Of a stretch of DNA of 64,000 nt, positions 60,172-64,000 are shown piece by piece. Every line of letters begins with the position of its first letter. Position 1 is the stretch's first letter. The position numbers and the translations under genes are program-made. Under the pieces are notes generated by a model. The model was not told the origin of the DNA. It saw nothing but the letters and a program-made list of their open reading frames with translations, and searched no databases. Source of the DNA: Dillenia suffruticosa (Eukaryota; Streptophyta; Magnoliopsida; Dilleniales; Dilleniaceae); the NCBI GenBank assembly GCA_033439265.1, contig JAVTVX010000004.1:18551701-18615700 (forward strand), given 5' to 3'.

Positions 60172-60736
60172 CAAGTCGCCTTATGTGTCTAAGGTTTTTA
60201 GAAATCAAGACGCCTTGTTGTCCAACAAGTCAGCTTTCTCTTTGTTTTATCAAACTCTCAAGTCGTCTCAAAATTGGTTCAAGGCGACTCATTTCCTTTA
60301 TTTTGTAACCCACAAGTCGCCTCGCTTCTTTGGTGAGTCGCCTCACTTAACTGCAGACAATATTTTCTGAGACTTGATTATGGCGGGTCATCTTGTGCAA
60401 AAGGGCAAGGCGACCTGTCATTACATTGCCTCAGAACCCTAACATTGCAGGCTTCCCAAGTCGCCTCATCATGTCGTACAAGACGACTCAATCACTTCAA
60501 GGCTCAGGAGTCCTGCTCTGTACACACGTAAGGCGTCTCATCATATCTTGTAAGGTGACTCAATGACTCCAAGGCTCAGAAGTCATATTCTATACATGCA
60601 AGGCGCCTCACCTACACTCACAAGGCGTCTCACCCTTGCTCTGCACACACGCAAGGCACCTCACCTACACTTACAAGGCGCCTCACCTTCACATTCCATT
60701 GGTGTGAGGCATCTCAATCTTGACACAAGTCGTCTC
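60172..60736 (+). repeat. Cluster of a 12-bp motif, consensus CAAGGCGCCTCA
   Basis: About 19 copies of CAAG(G/T)CG(C/T/A)CTCA with few changes occur in 565 bp, for example at 60172, 60206, 60259, 60280, 60312, 60457, 60599, 60620, 60652 and 60674. Most have the same orientation. Spacing is irregular (about 20-50 bp), so it is not a simple tandem repeat. The centre AGGCGCCT is palindromic. The sequences between copies are mostly unrelated. It lies between the type-C LTR end and the LTR boundary of element E. Confidence 0.8.
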
Positions 60737-60808
60737 ACACCCCTTCACAACCTTGGACAAGCCAACCCAAAAACTTCACAAGTCCTCTTGCCTCTCACAA
60801 GCTCTAAG

Positions 60809-60972
60809 CCCATAAGCCAACCTATTCCAACCACAAGGTCACTTGTTACTTATAATTGAAAAAGTCCTTTGTCTCCAAGGAGGTTTGACCATAAGCCAAC
60901 ATATTCCAACCACAAGGTCACTTGTCACTTATAATTGAAAAAATCCCTCGTCCTTTGTCTCCAAGGAGGTTT
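60809..60972 (+). repeat. Tandem duplication, unit about 80 bp
   Basis: CATAAGCCAACCTATTCCAA to CTCCAAGGAGGTTT occurs twice in a row with few changes, the second copy having a small insertion (TCCCTCG). Confidence 0.85.
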
Positions 60973-61025
60973 GAACTCATAACTTTAAGTTTTCAAAAAG
61001 TCATTACACCACCAATCTATTTCAT
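60965..61025 (-). other. tRNA-like Pol III promoter boxes (possible SINE head)
   Basis: On the minus strand TGGTGTAATGA fits an A box with one mismatch. AGTTCAAACCT fits a B box and starts 35 bases later. The tandem unit at 60809-60972 would be its body. No target duplication was identified. Confidence 0.35.
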
Positions 61026-62329
61026 ATCTTATGAATTATACATAAAATCAAATTAAAAAGTCTAACACTTGGTAATTATAGGAAATAATAAATTAAAAAA
61101 TCCAAATACTAAATTTTCAATTGTTACATTTCATGTCCAAAAGATCTATTACAATTCCGATTCTGCTCTACATTTTATAATAATTTAAATAAAATTTTCT
61201 AACACCAAATTTTTGGTATTACAACACTTAACCCCTTAAAAAAATTTCATTCTCGAAATTTAAACAAAATTATATGTCCATAGAATTGTCAAAGTGATGA
61301 AGACACCAATAGAACTGTTATAGACTTGTCAAAATGATGAGGATATGCATCCACATGGTATCCTATGCAAATCATTTCTTTCCTTGCACCTTGACTATAG
61401 GAACCACAAAGAGTAAACAATTGGAATCATGCCACTTGAAATTGATACTCTATATAAACTCAAGCTTTTCTTGGAATTCAAATTCTTTTTGGTTTGAACT
61501 ATCTTAGTTATTATTCATAGATCTCACATTGCTTCTGGATCTTAGCATTTCATGAAATAGTTTCTGACACTATTCCTCCAGAAATAAGGAACTTGGTAAG
61601 TGTCCTTCTCAAACCTTTCTTACAATCATCTCAATGATTATATCTTAACAGAAATAGGAAGGTTAAGAACATGACCTCCCTTGACCTTTCTAGTAATGGT
61701 CTCAAGGATTTGGAGAATTAGAAAGTCTAACAACACTTTACTTTCATGAAAATGGTAAGATTACCATTCTTACAACTACCAACATATGTCTTTAATATTC
61801 TTTCCTCAACCTCAATGAATCACTTATTGAATCACATGGATTTCATTCGTATCGTAATAGTCGTCCTTATTTTGTATCATTTGACCATACGATACTATTC
61901 TGCGGGTGCTTCCCATAGAAATGCAACCTCAAATCTCTTGATACAAATATCCTTTGTTTGGTCCAGTCTCTTGCCAAAAAAGCGTCTGACAACCTTCTAT
62001 AATGGCTTTCATGTTTCTAGTGGTGCAAATTAACATATAATTTCAACACTCCAAATTCTTCTAAATATGAACCATAATATATAATGTGACCAAACCCATG
62101 ATCACAGCCTCTAACTTTAACATCAAAGATATCAAGAATAAGTGACCATCGTTACCTCATTTTTCATGCATGTTCCTATCCAACAATCACTGCTACTTGT
62201 GCCTTATCAAATCCATAACCACAGTTGGAGATAATCAATAGAATTGTCAATTTTAATATCTTATAATATCAATATAGCTACTTATACTCACATTCTCCAA
62301 AATTTGCAAGTTTTCAAATTCTTATGGGG

Positions 62330-63095
62330 AAAGCAACTCTCACAATTGCGTATATTGTCATCTCACAGTGAGTGGAATGCAATGACATGCTGAATATGAA
62401 TGATGAGAGAAAGTGGTGGTGCCAAATTCATATGTCAAAATATATTCCAATGCAATCATGAAAATCAATTGCACAAGATAAATTTCAGAATAAATCTCCC
62501 ATGACTCATAATTTGTTCATCAACAATCCATTTTCATTTTTCTTCCAAATTTTTCTTTGGGTTGCCAAAACCAATATCCCACCAATGGTAGTTGGTAGGA
62601 TCCGCCAAAGAATTTTCCATAATTTTCATAAAACACCCCATTCTTGGCGTTGGCCCAGAATTCAGTGGGGTGCCGCCACTTTATTACAGGAACAACTTGT
62701 GGAGGCTCTCTATCCTGTATACCACCAAACCAAATTTCAACTCAGTTTTTACCACGCCACCCTGATGGCTCAGTCCGTGGAAGACTTATTAGACCATAGT
62801 CTCTTTCCAGCACCATATTACAAAATTTTCATTTCATCATTTAACATTTATGCTCATATACAAAGAAGAGCAATTGCACAATTCATAATCAGATTTTTTT
62901 TGTAACATGATGCAACAATTCAATGTTCAAGAAAAAGAGTCATGGATTTATCAACATTTCATTTTGGGCACACCATAATCACAAATCATTTCAAATTCAT
63001 TTCAAACTTCCTTTCAAAATTCAATTTACAAATCACAATTGAAAACATTTTTATCATCTACATTCAACATAACCATCCACTCACTAACACGGTAT
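62330..63095 (-). repeat. LTR-core segment inside element E, fossil
   Basis: TTCTTGGCGTTGGCCCAGAA (62641) and ACCACGCCACCCTGATGGCT (62751) match the mid-LTR block of family 2 (about 44031 and 44136). The part near 62360-62440 matches the preceding CACAGTGAGTGGAATGCAAT stretch. No LTR ends are seen, so the segment arrived by deletion or rearrangement rather than as an intact LTR. Confidence 0.65.
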
Positions 63096-63137
63096 CAATC
63101 AATACATGAGTATTGACACCCAAAATTTTCATCATAC

Positions 63138-64000
63138 CTATAAACAAAATTAGACATCGTATAAGCAGGTTGGCTCAAGGCCTTAATAAGTTAATCTGCT
63201 TGTCTGTATGTATAGAAGGGAATTAAATGCAACTTCAACCAAGCTCAACCAAGATTCATAGTCATCATTACCACTATAAATATTACAAGGCATCACAATC
63301 ATCTCTCACAAATTCATTATCATGCATATCATCAATATACCTCCAATTCAAAATCATGTACTTGTAATGACATAGTATTTTCATCAAAATTTTCTAAATT
63401 ATCAAATCGAAGTCCGAGGTAATTTATATGTGACTATGTTTGGATTGTCTTAAACATCTTCATTAGTCATCACATAGTTTCTTGTTTGAGACATTGTTTA
63501 CAGACATTGGGTTGGAGCAGCCACTGTGTTGCTCCCGGTTCCTTTCCGTGGTGTGACACTAAAGGAGGAAGTGGAGACATTGACTTGGCCACTCATGGAT
63601 CCACTAGAATGATCTCAGTCTAATTGGCTTCTCCATCCCAATTTTGGGCAAACATTACTGAAATGATCCTCCTTTTTACATTTATAACACTTCTTGAGTG
63701 TACAACAGATCCCTGAATGATATTTTCCACAGTGGTTGCACTGTGTCTTCTTGTTTCTCGCCGATTTACTCTTAGAGATAGTATAAGATGTGGGGGACGT
63801 AAAATTGGATGGTCGTTGAGCTGAAGTGAATTTGAATTTCTTTCCTTTGCTAAGCCTTTCTTCAATTTTTCTCTACTCAACTATTATTTTCTCTACCCAT
63901 AGGTCAATTGTAATATATCCTTGTATGTATGGTTTTCAGTCACCAGCATCTTTTCCCTTATTTTCATATTCAAACCCGCTTTAAATTTAGTAGACAAGAT
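63138..64000 (-). pseudogene. gag region of element E, fossil, partial
   Basis: At the right edge the minus strand reads STKFKAGLNMKIREKM, the counterpart of SKFESGLNLNIREKM in B gag. Zinc-knuckle-like cysteines (CYKCKK) lie near 63680. The protease start follows left of an AT-rich spacer at about 63138-63429. Broken. Confidence 0.75.

Larger units (their letters stand above)
61215..64000 (-). mobile_element. Ty3/Gypsy chromovirus E, strongly decayed, runs off the window
   Basis: An LTR boundary GGTATTACA (61215-61223) is followed by the polypurine tract ACACTTAACCCCTTAAAAA (61224-61242) and a remnant of the chromodomain end (61250-61500), parallel to element B. Between about 62330 and 63095 lies a chromovirus LTR-core segment where pol should be. 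Then come the protease start and gag. It is heavily broken. The 5' LTR lies beyond the window. Confidence 0.75.

Noticed and set aside
61746-62033. Plus-strand open frame of 95 codons
   Set aside because: It lies in decayed interior of element E on the opposite strand. No domain was seen.
1-64000. CRISPR array, bacterial operon or viral genome
   Set aside because: No regularly spaced identical repeats with unique spacers and no dense gene packing. Introns and plant transposons show nuclear plant DNA.

Overview
The window looks like repeat-dense DNA from a plant nuclear genome, most likely a eudicot. It is AT-rich, with spliceosomal GT-AG introns, a plant-type Box C/D snoRNA protein gene, a FAR1-related gene relic, a plant mobile domain (PMD) fragment, and nested Ty3/Gypsy chromoviruses (Tekay/Del type) primed by initiator-methionine tRNA. 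The only apparently intact host gene is BCD1 (minus strand, five coding exons, 14477-18040). I see no tRNA or rRNA gene and no CRISPR array.

Layout. 1-7981: minus-strand chromovirus A, whose left LTR is cut by the window edge, inserted in the leader of an older chromovirus C. The LTR of C follows (8151-10456), then a truncated relative (10457-12515) that carries an RTE-type LINE tail. 12516-14476: AT-rich DNA with a hAT-type MITE (13387-13788). 14477-18040: BCD1, with a telo-box 36 bp before its start codon. 18217-21911: a Mutator-like element (MULE) with inverted repeats of about 200 bp and a 10-bp target duplication, carrying decayed PMD coding sequence and inserted about 170 bp upstream of the BCD1 start. 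22300-24201: a decayed FAR1-RELATED SEQUENCE gene. 25221 to about 30524: an old LTR split by a solo LTR of family 1. 32396-37518: a solo LTR of family 2 split by another family-1 solo LTR, both with exact target duplications. 37667-45380: chromovirus B, with a long open gag frame and one full LTR. About 46350-47163: a Copia fragment. 47164-55319: an intron-bearing PRP8 pseudogene split by the Copia fragment, a family-2 solo LTR, a small non-autonomous LTR element and a Tourist-like MITE. 55510-60138: an old LTR holding a third family-1 solo LTR. 60172-60736: an unusual cluster of a 12-bp motif. 61215-64000: chromovirus E, strongly decayed, running off the right edge.

How it fits together. The window records successive insertions into a gene-poor area. 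All three family-1 solo LTRs lie inside LTRs of other chromoviruses, and element A lies in another element's leader. Host sequence is limited to BCD1 and two dead genes (FRS, PRP8). The observations I rate most worth a second look are: the 12-bp motif cluster; a second copy of the polypurine tract in the 5' leader of both A and B; a hairpin at the U3 edge of LTRs that keeps its position while its sequence changes; and the PMD-bearing MULE beside the BCD1 promoter.
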